64,000 nucleotides of DNA from Membranipora membranacea (taxonomy: Eukaryota > Bryozoa > Gymnolaemata > Cheilostomatida > Membraniporidae): the NCBI GenBank assembly GCA_914767715.1, contig OU612075.1, positions 3,288,001 through 3,352,000 on the forward strand, read 5' to 3'. The notes under the pieces are model-generated. The model saw only the letters and a program-made list of their open reading frames with translations. It did no database searches and was not told the origin of the DNA. Below, in pieces: positions 22,497 to 34,444 of this stretch. The position numbers and the translations under genes were made by a program. The stretch's first letter is position 1, and every line of letters starts with the position of its first letter.

Positions 22497-24393
22497 TCTA
22501 CAGACACCTGATTCAAAACGGAATGTCAGGCAGAAAAAATCTGGAGGACCACAATTTAATTCAATCTCTCTTGGCAAAAGTATTGTGTGGGGAGTGCGCA
22601 CCGCTTTGTTGTCGAATCGGGTACTTAGTATCATGAAAATAGGACAGTGTTTGAGTTGTCTGCCAATTATCACAGAACGGATCCAGTATCAGCTTCAAAA
22701 AAAGAGAGCAATGAAAATACTTATTACTAGTTTTTGACTACCCCGGAGTTCCAACTAACATATCCAAAATCAAACAACAGTTTAGCCTGCATTCTTTTTT
22801 GTTTTACTGTTATTCATTTTTCTACTATATACTATACTATACCATTTTTTCCATGCAGTGCTCAAAAATAAAAAATAAAGGAAAGAAATTCATCAAATAT
22901 AGAAAATCGTAACTATGATGTCGTTCGTGTTGGCGTAGTTGTTGAACAGGAGAAATTTGAATGAATTGATGGCCTGAAACTGATCATCCTTTTCAATTAC
23001 CACATTATACTATCCACATGTTTTGGTTTAGTAACGAATGAATTGTATCAGTAAATGCAGCATAAGTCATATGTGGCTCAGAAAATACAGATAAAAAAAA
23101 TTGATATAAAATAAACTACTTTGACACAAATGAGATTCTACATCAACACTGCAAAAAATTCATAACCACTCAACATTAGTCATGCATTCTACAGAAGTCA
23201 ACTCGAAATCTAATGGAGGAATTTTTCACTACTCTCAGTTTTGCCATTCCTATGCGAACATCTCATATTACTTGAATAACCATGCCATCTTTTCATTCTT
23301 GTCTTAATTTGTATTGTTATACGGCAAACAAGCATGATCAGAGTTGTGTAATTAGATCATAGAGTTGAAGAGTGTATAAAATAACTCTTTAGATTGAACC
23401 TATTGAATTTTTTTTATTATTTATATAATAAAATCAAATCAAACAAATTATGATCCCAATGTGAGAGTTATGTCAGATGGGGGGCAAAAGTCTGGGGGGG
23501 CTCAAGCCAACACCAACACATTGGTGTGTCAGCTTATTGTATTCTCCTGTCTAAAGATGAGGTAACTCCTTAACACCAGGGAGTTCGGGACAGAACTCCC
23601 AAACTCTCTGGTAGCAAGCTCATCCTACTATAGTAGGTGGTGAGTAAACAGAGTTATACTGGCTTGATATGGATTTTCAGCCTAAAAGGGTTGGTATATA
23701 ACACATCTTTTAAAATGGACAGGTTGTCGGCATTATCATTTAATCCTACCTAATGTTGTTAACTTGTATTTTTGTTTGCCACTCTCTGTTTCTTCTTTTC
23801 TTTTTTCATCTTATTCACGCAATTTATGATACCATGCTTTCATTATCCTACTCACTATATAGTATGTAACACCCTACCACTTATATCTTTTTATTCAAGT
23901 CATTTTTTGTATTTATGTTAATGTGTGTGAGGGCTACAAGTTATTTTTAATTTGCTTTAATTAAAAACTTTTAGAAAACTTCAATAAACAAATAAATAAA
24001 TAAACTACCATCCACACAATATAGAGAAATTCTCATAAAGAAGCTTTTTTAAAACTGTTATAAGATATTGAAACGATTGAGCCCTGCTACTCTCCATACC
24101 CAGAATACTGTATTGATTGAACATATCATTTTGTTGGATCGTGTTAGAAAATGAACCAAGTTCGTTAGTCAGCGGAGTTTACACTCTGGCGCTCCGCTTT
24201 GATAAGCTTGACTGACAGCAAAGCACTGCTTTTGCTAGCTGGTCTGTAACTGTGCAGCACACGTCTACTGAATTAAAATTTATTTATACCACTTTTTCTA
24301 GTCTAACACGATCAAAGTCAGCAAAAAAATCCCAGCTGTATGCATTATTGATTAGTCGGAATGAATCTAATTAACATCAGCATTGATTGTGAG
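22497..24393. other. spacer between cluster copies 4 and 5; no gene seen
   Basis: The first part aligns with the DNA after copy 2. At 23478-23512 lies a second copy of the GC-rich GGGGCAAAAGTCTGGGGGG repeat. Around 23760-24000 the sequence is TC-rich, then A-rich with AATAAATAAATAAA. No exon is supported. Confidence 0.45.
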
Positions 24394-27300
24394 CATACTT
24401 GCCAAGTCTCCCCATTTAGGCGTGACCCTCCAGATTTTCACACCCACCTCCCACTTTTTGTAAATCTCACTATTTCCTCCAGATTTTAGAGAAAACAGTC
24501 CAATCGCAATTTTTTGATAGTTATCCAAGCACATGTTGTTGTTGACTAGTTACTGTTAAGGTCTTTGCACACAAAATTGAAAGGAATTATCAAATTTAAC
24601 AATCATTCTGCGCATGCTCAGCTCTGGGCATGAGCTGATCTCTGCAAAATTGAGTCTCGGAATTCCGAAGCCATCTGATTGGCTACCTGCTCTGGTGACA
24701 TACTCCCCAAAGCGTGCGGATTTGTTATTAATAGTTATCCTCTCTTGTCATTATTAGCTGATTTTTATTGACAGTTTATGCAGGGGATATCCCATTTCCC
24801 CTTTCCAAAGTTGCAATCAGAACCCAAACTAAACTCATTGTTCTGCACATGCGCAGATTAAAGTTACGCAGGATGCATACTTAGCCTTACGACATCTCTT
24901 TTGTGGTAATGATAGCCTAGTTTATCAGTGATCTACATGCCCAGTCAGATCACGAGAGTCAGTATGTTTAACAATCCCAACAAATTTACCTGTTTTGTTA
25001 AGATTCAGCCTATTATTGTAAATGACCAATAGCATCCTCTCATAACTCACAACACTGACTGTCATTGGTCACAATATAAAGTAGCTAGTCACCCAGCGGG
25101 CAAATAGTTGTCTAAACTGAGTTGTAAAGAGGTTACCGGAAGAGGCTGAACACTGTTGCCAATAGTATGCCATATGGACCGGTGGAAGAGGTTGCCAAGA
25201 AGGGATTAGTTAAATAGAGGTTTTATATCCTTCTCAGGGAAGGATATATCAGGGATATTATTAACTGTCTCTATCGAATTTCTATATTAAGATTATATAG
25301 TTAATTTATTTGTTACATTTATTAATTTTCTAAAATTAACCAAAAGGCCTGTGGGAGAGGGAGTAAGCGGTACTAGCTGATTGGGGTCTGTAGAGTGCTT
25401 CTGCCTTGCTAAGAGCCTTTAGCATTTGGTATTTATATACCTAGCAAGAATAATTAATTCATAATTTAACAAATGTATCATTTCCTGACCACCACTTGTT
25501 GTGTTGCGTTTTAAGTGGTGTCAGAAGCAATTGATTCAATCAATGGCCACGTCGTATTTGCCTATTTCAAATTTCTTGGATGTGATACTGGTTCACAGGA
25601 ATTAAATGAGGATGCTCATGTCTTATTTGATTACTTGGTGTCTGGATGTAAAGCATTCCCAAAAAAGCACTTCGCTAGGGGAGACAAATGCTACATTGGT
25701 CTGCAAATTACATCGACCTAACCGTGACAACCATTTTTACACTCAGCCTAGACCTCTAGGATTGGTAGTGAAGTAAATTTGTACCATCGAAACCCAGGGC
25801 TCTCAACCTGGGAGGATTCGAAACTTTGAGGCTTGGCGTAGGCGACCTCGGTATTATTGTGCTGTTTTGCTGATGAGCATCACATCATAAACAATTTTCT
25901 AGAGCGATCAAATGCAAGTTCCATACTCTAGCAACAAGCTCCTTTATTGACAAAGTATATGCATCCTTTTCTCGCAACATTTCATGTTTGTGATAGCAAG
26001 TAAATCAATAAAAACCTAGAGCTTTCTTGTAAACATAAAATCGTAAACAATTTTAGATTTGATCCAGATGAACCAATTCATATGGATTAACCATGGCCGT
26101 CGCCACAGGCTAAAATGTATCCCCATGATGAAAGTGATGATGATGTTTGTAGAAATATTGATTTAAAGGCTGACAAATCGAGGCGCCAGGGTAGAAAGGC
26201 TTAATTAATGTAATGTGATGCTATTGAAATCATTGCCTGGATTTATCCGGTTCACCTGCAAAATCACTTTTTTAACATGTCTAAACTTCTATTTAGACAT
26301 AATAATCTATTTCGCAAATCACTGGGATTGGCAGGTCAATAAGGGCATAGCTTATCACAAATGAAATAAAATACCCACAGCAAATACAGCACATTATTCT
26401 CATGCAAAAGTTTGATGTTATCTTTATTATTCATCTCAGTGGGGGTCTGGGTGTAATGTGTCGATATTCTATAACGCTTAGAAATCATTGTTTTTAAACA
26501 ATTTTATTAAGCGCTTCATAAATGAAATTTATTATTATTAGTGTATTCAAATTAGAGACTAGATTCATTCAATCATGTCAAGTTCGTTACAAGCTAAATT
26601 TTAAAAGCATTCTCGAATGCAAATTGGAATTTAGCCATATCAATTTCACATAAATGACTTGAATAGGCAGTGCAGTGAGAGTATTTATAATCTTTGGTAT
26701 TATTAGTTTGGCAGTGCAGTATTATTTACATAGCTTACCACAACTAGAATCTAATACCTGATCATTCATTAATAATATGGCATAAATTATTGTAAGGCAA
26801 CATTTAGCATTGTTTATATATTATTCATCTCTGCCAACGAGCAAAATCTGAGTTTTTAGCTTACATTCTATAATCCTCTGAGTAGCCTGAGTTGAGTCCA
26901 AAAATCTGAGTAACTCGGGCTAAACCTGAGTGGTTGAGAGCCTTGTCGAAAACAATGGGGAGTAAACTGTTCTCATGCTGGAGCCATACTAAAAGATGGT
27001 AAATACATTAATATTTGAGTGTTGGCTATGTGTTGTCAGTCCAGAAAGGTTATTTCTGCAACCGCCAATGGCAAGAAAATAGAGTATAAAAGCAGAAGCA
27101 TCTACAACCAATTATAGCTGTTGCTGGGAAATGGGGACATCTGGCTCCCTCTGGCATACCTATCAAATACAGGTGATGTCAGAGGATATTGGCCAACAAT
27201 AAAGCTGCCCATAGGCAACCTCTACAGAAGGTTGCTGGCTAAACCTTGCCGGCTGGGCAAGTGCATACCTTTAGTTTTCATTTCCTTTCAGATCACACAT

Positions 27301-27873
27301 TTTTTAGTATTAATTTTGTACTGTCTACTCTAGTTAAATTTAAGTGAAGGAAAATAGAAACCTAACAATTCCAAAGGTAGGTCCACTACAATTTAACAAA
27401 TCTCGAAATCTCAAAAACATAGTAGCCTACCTTATCTGGATTCTCACTGTCTGTGACTGAGCACATTTTCAGATCTTGATGATGCATGGGCACTTGTAGC
27501 CTGTCTTGACAGGCAAAGGCCCCTGGGACTTACATGCCTCTACTTTGCCAATGGGGTGTTTGATACTGGACATTGACAATGTAAAAGCATGTATGTAATT
27601 GTTTGAAGTATTTCACCTCAGTTTACTATTTTAGTTCTAGTACAAACATGAAATTATTTGGGGTCAAATATACCTTTTTAGCCCTTCCTAGTGGCTTGAA
27701 ATGCTCTCAGAGCTTCTGCAGACGGGGCTCCGCCCCGTACCCGTTGGGGGGCTCACACCGCCCCCCAAACGGGTGACTCGGGTGCTTCGCACCCTCGAAG
27801 CACCACGTTGTGGTGCAGTATCGCCGTAAAATGGAATCTCCCTATTTTGTATTTAGATTACTTGGCAAGTATG
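24394..27873. mobile_element. 3.48 kb DNA transposon with 8-bp target duplication
   Basis: The perfect 14-bp inverted ends start CATACTTGCCAAGT. The 8-bp direct repeat ATTGTGAG flanks it (24386-24393 and 27874-27881). The uninterrupted site is visible in the paralogous segment at about 6675 (GATTGTGAGTCATGG), so insertion is certain. An 8-bp duplication fits hAT, P or Zisupton-type elements. Only a short frame is seen inside (25515-25721, 68 residues, unrecognised), so it looks non-autonomous or decayed. Confidence 0.85.
27718..27832. repeat. GC-rich subterminal hairpins of the transposon
   Basis: Consecutive palindromes ACGGGGCTCCGCCCCGT, then ACCCGTT.. paired with AACGGGT around GGGGGG/CCCCCC, then GGGTGCTTCGCACCC and CACCACGTTGTGGTG. 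They stand out sharply from the AT-rich surroundings and lie about 40 bp inside the right end of the 24394-27873 element. Confidence 0.75.
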
Positions 27874-28070
27874 ATTGTGAGTCATGGCAGAGCTACTTGT
27901 GTATTTGGACTGTATCCAACTCATTTAATTTCATCCAATCACAATCCGCTATGTAGGTAGATGCAATATTTCTTTCAAGCTGATAGTTTTTGAAGTGTAG
28001 AATATCTAACTGAGTGGGCTCAGGTAAATAAAGTTTTATCTATATTGAAGTACAAACCTCAAGCTTGGAT

Positions 28071-28349
28071 ATGAGTCAAGACTGGGGATCACAAGTACAC
28101 CTTACAGGAATGGATGACTATCCTGAGAAAGGCAGGAAGGTCGACAGCGAAGCTGTAAGAGTTAACTCTAAACAGGGTCTGAGAGACTTTTGGTACATAG
28201 CTAGAGTATGCTTTCATCTGATGATGGCTTTACTGTTGGTCTCAATGATCATTATAACCACTATATACATCAGCCATCTGCAGACACATGTGCAGGAACT
28301 GGACGCAAGACAGAGAGTCCTGGAGAAAGCTCTGAAAGATCTGCTCTAG
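28071..28349 (+). CDS. small single-pass membrane protein, cluster copy 5 (subtype B)
   Basis: Function unknown; 92 residues starting MSQDWGSQVHLTGMDDYPEK. The span is about 47-67 and the coil 69-91, ending LKDLL and TAG. Five codons after the stop, in the same phase, comes AAC|GTAAGT, at nearly the position of the copy 1 donor. A pyrimidine-rich acceptor (ATTTTAG|GCATTT, exon from 28818) opens an in-phase frame beginning AFTMTRGGNSALQNITG. This suggests that the TAG is a later stop in what was a two-exon gene like copy 1. Alternatively the intron lies in the 3' untranslated region. Its leader is shared with copy 3. Confidence 0.6.
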   Translation: MSQDWGSQVHLTGMDDYPEKGRKVDSEAVRVNSKQGLRDFWYIARVCFHLMMALLLVSMIIITTIYISHLQTHVQELDARQRVLEKALKDLL

Positions 28350-29481
28350 GTCATCACTAAAAACGTAAGTCCCAAGCTTGGCCTAGCCAGACTTGACAAG
28401 CTTTGTTGATGAGATGTGGGTGGGTGGGTGGGGGAGAAATATTCCCATCAACAAAACTTGCTAAGGCGGGATACCCTCTACCCATTATATATGCCATGCT
28501 CCTTTACAGAACTGGATTTTATTTATAACAAAGCTCAGTATAGGAAATCTGGCATAATTTCTGGAAACCATTTTGTTTGTGTTACATTTGGCAAACAAGT
28601 ATTTTGATAGTTCAGGTCCACAAATGGCTCCAATCGAGATTTAATGGCATTCTTTATTTGAAGCTTGATTGAGTCCTTAGAATAAGTACAATTTTGGCAT
28701 AGAAAGATTTTTGTGGCAGAGTTCAACTTATGCTACATGCAACAAAAATCTTGCATCATCCGTGTCACAATACTTCTTTGTTATAATTTAATTTTCTTCA
28801 TGTTCATATTATTTTAGGCATTTACGATGACTAGAGGCGGTAACAGTGCACTGCAAAACATCACTGGATCAATCCTGCGATTCACAGACAGGTTTCAAAT
28901 AAATATTCACTGTTGTATATATTGTATAGAACGTTACCCTGATAGAATTACTCTCAAGTATATAATAATGATATGGCTGATGTTTATCAATTAGTTTACT
29001 GTTACATATACATACATGTTATCAAACCAGCTGTTCATTCTTAACATTCTCTCAAAGGCAGATGAGCAATGTGCACATATTCAAAATATATGCTATTAGC
29101 AGCTTTTGTATGATACTGGAGCTTCGAAAATTTATTTGTACCTATCTACCCGAGAGCATAATGTGTGATAGGTGTGGGAGAGGTGATCTCTTGTTATGAC
29201 AATCTTATCTTGCATGCCAGTGTTTGAAATTTCCAATGATAAAAATATTTGATAAAGAACTTCAAGCCAAGCAGCTGCAATCATATAATATATCTCATCC
29301 AAATTTGATATCTCTGGGTGTGCCAGACTGATCACATTGTTACTAATAGTACACCAAACGGTCAAAACTTTAGACATGGGAACCTACTATATCAATGACT
29401 CATAACCACGATTGGTTGTCAGGAAATGCTTATGCCAGTAACTATCCCTTGGGACTAGGGATTGGCAAAGAGAGGATTCCG
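28350..29481. other. no further gene seen; possible second exon of copy 5 at 28818
   Basis: Contains a GTGGGTGGGTGGGTGG stretch near 28417 and an ACTTGACAAGCTTTGTT fragment of the window's TAGCCTGTCTTGACA repeat family near 28390. Otherwise AT-rich. Confidence 0.4.
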
Positions 29482-29907
29482 TGTCAAAATGCCATGGGAC
29501 AAAATGCCAGTGACATAATGCCATTGCCATTATGCCATGGCCATAATGCCTAGGTGATAACACCACTGTACATTATAGCAATGCCATAACACCAGTTGTA
29601 CAAAACGCCAGTTGTGTCAAAATACCAGTGGATATAATGCCGGATTGGACATAATACCATTTGGGACAACACACCATATCCCAAAATACCATACCATAAT
29701 GCCAATATATGTTACCAAAAAGGAGATCAAGCCACGCCTTATTATGTCCAATCCAGCATTTTATCCACTGGTATTTTGACACAACTGGCGTTTTTTACAA
29801 CTGGTATTTTGGCATTGGCATAATGTGCAGTGGTGTTATCACCTATGGTGTTATGGCCATGGCATTATGTCACTGGCATTTTGTCCCAATGGCATTTTGA
29901 CCATGGC
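29482..29907. mobile_element. foldback element built of ATGCC-type words
   Basis: The left arm (about 29482-29664) and right arm (about 29738-29907) are imperfect reverse complements. Shared blocks include GTCAAAATGCCAT, GACAAAATGCCAGTGACATA and TTGTGTCAAAATACCAGTGG. Each arm is itself a run of degenerate ATGCCA/ATACCA units. It is most likely a non-autonomous foldback transposon. Confidence 0.7.
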
Positions 29908-30053
29908 ATTATGGCCGGGTACCTAGGAGAGCTATTACCGTAACTACATTGATCAGTCTGCAATAAATTATCATTGTCCATGAGTTTGACATTAGCCTTG
30001 GCACAAGGCCAGTTTCTTTGTTTTTCTTGATGAGAAAAAAACAATGCTTGGCC

Positions 30054-30163
30054 TAGTTTAAGTGCTCAAACGGTGCAAGATGCTGGTAGAGGCATTTCTT
30101 TATCAACCACTTGGTAATGAAATGCCTCTACCAGCATCTTGCACCGTTTGAGCACTTAAACTA
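30054..30163. mobile_element. 110-bp MITE with perfect 44-bp arms and 9-bp target duplication
   Basis: The arms 30054-30097 and 30120-30163 are exact reverse complements, beginning TAGTTTAAGTGCTCAAACGG. The loop is 22 nt. The direct repeat TGCTTGGCC flanks both sides (30045-30053 and 30164-30172). Perfect arms and duplication indicate a recent insertion. A 9-bp duplication with long terminal repeats is usual for Mutator-like elements. A transcript would fold into a perfect hairpin. Confidence 0.85.
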
Positions 30164-30633
30164 TGCTTGGCCCAATGTCAAACAGACATCTAAAATATGA
30201 TGATTTTCAACCAAACATGCCCAAAGTAATAGCACCAGCTCTACATACCACTGATCAGTTGGTACAAAAAAAGAGCGTCATCAAGCATCAAATCATTTTT
30301 TCATAGACTGCCTATAGGAGAGCGATTCTGTTTGCTCAACTAGTCATAACAAATTACCATAATATTATTTTGCCATTATTCATGATATTTGTTCTATATC
30401 ATTCAAAACAGCCATCAGGCATGTCTCTCATCATGGCGCCAACACCTGATTGACAAGTAACAGCAAGTACACATTGTATATTGCGCACATGGCATTTGGT
30501 CGTAAAAGTCTAATTTATAATGGCATAATTGTCTCCGATGTCAATGACAATAAAGATAGTGTATAAGAGATAGTAGAGTAAAAGAGATAAGCTTTATGAG
30601 AACAGGCGATTCCAACGAAATTCCAGAACTAGT

Positions 30634-30676
30634 CTGAGCCCCCCGAGACTTTTGCCCCCCCCCCCCCGCCCGACGG
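30634..30676. repeat. GC-rich dispersed repeat, reverse orientation
   Basis: GTCTGAGCCCCCCGAGACTT is followed by a long C run and CGCCCGACGG, the reverse complement of the repeat at 16345-16385. Confidence 0.6.
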
Positions 30677-30717
30677 CCCCAACTGTCCATGATTTCACAA
30701 TGATAGTGATTTCATTT

Positions 30718-30833
30718 AGATCAAGTTTGTCGGTCTTGGAGTTGCCCCCTCCACTGACACGCTGGCAAAATGGATCTACTCAAACCAATCAACTCCCTCA
30801 AACACTGGCAAAATTGATCAAGCTTGATCTAGA
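30718..30833. mobile_element. degraded relative of the 3145-3257 MITE
   Basis: The ends AGATCAAGTTTG and CAAGCTTGATCTA are inverted. The inner ACTGACACGCTGGCAAAATGG matches the other copy's arm. The internal symmetry is partly lost. Confidence 0.55.
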
Positions 30834-33741
30834 TTTCACTCATCAAGCCTGACTTAGTCCTTTGTTGCCTAAGCTGTTACAGATAGTCTATTTTTCACTG
30901 ACATTTGCTACGCATGTAAGTTCAATTCTACTGAATATTCAGTGAGAGGGTCCAATAATGGAGCTGTGTATTGTTTTTTTCACATTCAGTATTCCAGCTG
31001 CTCTTTATCTTTACCTTACAAGATCTATCTTATCATTTATATTGTATGTGCTCTGAAAAAAAATAATCGATAATGGCTTACGCAATGCAATGCATAATGG
31101 TCAGCTGCTTCCGCCTGTGTGATACAGTTAACAAAGTCAATAGACAAAGGTGTTATAATGGTTAATTGAGAGGCATGACATCACTATCACCTGACAGCTG
31201 ATATCTATTCCACAGGAAGAGAGATAGGCCATCAGAAATTCCCAAGAGACAATGACGCCTACCTCATAAACACAATGGATAACGATGCAGCAAGCTATCA
31301 ATGTTTAGATGGCACTTTATCTAACGTAATTCCCTCCCTGGTTTTAGGAAAAATTGTGGTGAGAGTGAAATAAAAAAATATACATGAATAAAACTTTTAC
31401 AGAGATTTATTGCTCCACAGGGATTTGGCTTAGTTGTTTATACTCACTATCTTTATTCTTAAAAGATTTGATTTTATCTGCTGTTTAAAGATTATTAGGC
31501 TTTTCAAACAAGTATAAAGATCCGCGGCTTATAAGTGTCTTAGTGGATAGAATAAAGAGGGAAACTCCCTATCTTTCAGCTCTAAGATTTGATGCATTTT
31601 GGGTATCAAGATTTCTCTATTACGTAGGTAGAGTTCTTCAATATAAAATTATTTGTATTGCATACAAGTTAGACCCACCCTTACGTTGTAACCAGGAAAC
31701 AAAGTGCTGTGTCTGTGGTATGCACATCAACATTCATAGATAATTTTCAGTTGGAACAATTCCAGCTGTGATCGCACCATACCCAACAAGTCTCAGCACT
31801 GAGATCTAGCTAAAATGCCTTCACTTCCCAGTTATAAAATCAGTATAAAGTGTAACTATTACACCAACACAATGTGAGAAAATCATAAAACATGACGTAT
31901 ACCAATTTCCTTGATAATAACACAGCAATCTCAATCTTGATGAATATGGAGGAAAATTCTAAAATGTTTATGCAAGGAAGTCCAATATCGGTTGTCGCCG
32001 AAATATGAGTTGTACAAACAAAAACCAAGGCCTTCAGTTCAAAGGCAAAGTTCATGTTGCAAAAAGCCAGCACTGTATAGAGGAAATAAAACAATCGTGT
32101 CACTGCATTTATTATTCACCAACCCTACTTGTCTATATTACTATAACAAAGATAGGCGCAGTGTAAGCTAAAAGCTATTGGGTCTTTGACTACTGGAGTT
32201 GTAGTGGCTTACTAGCTGTTTACAAGAATTAATCTGAACTAAAATATGGTCTCAACAGTTAACTTGTTTTTAGTGAAAACATAGAGGGGTGGCTTCATGC
32301 TGCTGGGGCCGGCCATGAGGAAGTTGTACTATGGCAGGCCTCGAAACAGTGCTTGACGCATGGCGAAGGCCTGTGTATTGTGGAGTGGTACGCGCACCAC
32401 TGTATGTTGTATGTCATTAATTTTGCTACTGCAATTCAATCATCTGCTCCCACCTGAGAGCGAGGCAACTCCCACTGGCTACATATGCTCCCTGGGTAAA
32501 CTATAGCTAAAAGAGCCCAGGTTCACAGTACCCGTTTGACATGGCTACTACACTGACTGCTGGGTTGAGCATCTGGCAGTATAGACACAGCAATTGACTT
32601 AGGGCACCCTTGCTAATTTTACTCATCAAGCAATCAGATTGACGTAATTTCTTCAATTAGAACCTATTTTCATGTATAAATTCAAAATTATTACAGTATA
32701 ATTGTACATGCTAGCGTCAGTGTCAAGTGCATTAAAACGGACTCATTGTTATGGGAGAGCAAGGTAGTTGAGATGCATGTAACATAATATTTATTATCTA
32801 TTTATCAACAATTACATAATAAGATGGATGCGAAATTTAGATTACAAAAGATGATGCGAACACATAATTCTTATTATTTTCAAAGCTGAGAGTTCGGAGT
32901 TTATACAAGTGGAGTGTATTCCTTTTGTTCAAGCAAGTTTTTTTTAAAGCTGTGGTTAAAATTTTGATTGAAAGCATTGTAAAGTTAACAGCGTCAAAAG
33001 TAAAAATATTAAATATAAAAATAATAATTACCTTTATTTACCGTGTCTTAGATAGATAATATGGTTGGAATCAAAAGCAAAAGCTATTCAAAATAGAAAT
33101 ATCCATCAATTTCTTCAAGACTCAGATTATTCAGAGGCATAATATAAATTCGCATCAAACAAATTTCCCTCAAAAAAATCAAACATGTAGTCTAATGTGA
33201 GATTATGCGCCTACACTATATACTATCTTAATTGGTAAACATCGACGATCAAAATGATGTTTCCAACATATATGCATGTATAAAGCCCACTAGAGAAAAA
33301 CATTCACCATTACGTGTCAGAGAGACGAGTTTTAGATGTATTGTAATGAAGTCACATTACGCAAACGGATTCTTTCTCGATCAGTAAGTGATGTTTTATT
33401 CATAACCTCTTTTGTTCTGGAAAGAAAAAGATAATAATCAGTATTCATAAAATCAAGGAGTTAAAGACTTTTACTTCTCGATAAAACAATGTCAGGCAAC
33501 TATTTTTAAGCCTAAGCCCTAACTGACATCAACATATGAGAGTTATCTTCTAGTGAGATGTAAGAAGATAACTCCTATATGCTGTTAAACAGATAATGCA
33601 TTGACAAGGTCAATGAATATATATATACCTCCCACAAAATCGTTTTCAGAAAGTTTCCAGTCCCAGTTCCCAGTACTGCCCGATACATATATTTCTCATT
33701 TTAATAACAAACAAGAGGGTTTCAAGAATTATACCCACAAT
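30834..33741. other. no gene seen; one dispersed repeat copy
   Basis: AT-rich. Only short frames without splice support occur. The second copy of the GGGGTGGCTTCATGCTGCTG repeat lies at 32283-32410. Confidence 0.45.
32283..32410. repeat. dispersed repeat, copy 2
   Basis: Nearly identical over about 130 bp to 15690-15840. The flanks are unrelated, so this is a dispersed family and not part of a longer duplication. Confidence 0.65.
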
Positions 33742-34366
33742 TAGTGTTGTATTCAGGGTCGAGTCAACGGGTCGGGTTTCTGTGGTCGGGTCATGTTAGG
33801 GTCAAGTCGGGTCAGGGGTCTACATCCTTACGGGTCTCAACTACTAGAGTGATGGTCAAAATGCTGCATGCACCTGGACTCCAACCTGAGACCTAGTGCA
33901 CTACAGTCCACGATCTTAACCACTATGCTATGGATTTTAGGTGATGATTTTGGAAACAGAGACTATAGATGATAAAACAATAGCTATTAGTCATGCTGTG
34001 ATTATTATGAGGCTTACAACACTACATAAAGCTTTCTTCAGACATCTATAATTCAATAAATACTTGACAGAATTTGATGAAACTTGGTCTCAACATAGTT
34101 CATTATGTCTAGATGATATATTACAAACTGAATCAAACTTAACATGTACTATTAGCTGATTGCACTAGTGATTAGTGGATGAATATCCATCATTCTTTTA
34201 AATTGTGATATCTGAAGGCAGTGTAGGAGTAGGACATCGACTTATGAAGTCGTAATGTAGGCCTAAATCCATTTCACGCGCTCTTTTCGACTCGACTCGT
34301 ACCCGAATTTAGGGAAATTTCAGTGGCTCGGCTCATTTTCATTTTTGTTGGCTCGATACAACACTA
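33742..34366. mobile_element. non-autonomous hAT-type transposon
   Basis: The ends are inverted (TAGTGTTGTAT.. and ..ATACAACACTA) and flanked by a perfect 8-bp direct repeat CCCACAAT (33734-33741 and 34367-34374). A TAG-starting end with an 8-bp duplication is typical of hAT elements. The interior has short GTCGGGTC-type words near both ends and a tRNA-like stretch, but no transposase frame. Confidence 0.85.
33868..33934 (-). repeat. tRNA-like segment (SINE head or tRNA pseudogene)
   Basis: On the minus strand TAGCATAGTGGTTAAGATC resembles an A box (TRGYNNAGTGG), and GGTTGGAGTCC, about 30 nt later, resembles a B box (GGTTCGANTCC). No full cloverleaf was recognised. It lies inside the hAT-type element. 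Confidence 0.5.
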
Positions 34367-34444
34367 CCCACAATCCAAATGTAAACCCAACTGATGCAAT
34401 GAACACATTAAAAAAGGTCATGATAAACTAACCCTGTGGCTGAG

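Larger units (their letters stand above)
21862..28350. repeat. segmental duplication unit D2 (A-B gene pair), with insertions
   Basis: Co-linear with 4636-7184. It is lengthened by the 3480-bp transposon at 24394-27873 and by extra DNA around 23400-23990, which includes a GC-rich repeat at 23478-23512. The LTR element ends directly at its left edge. Confidence 0.7.

Noticed and set aside
25515-25721. 68-residue frame in the 24394-27873 element as a transposase
   Set aside because: Too short and without catalytic motifs; kept only as an unrecognised frame.
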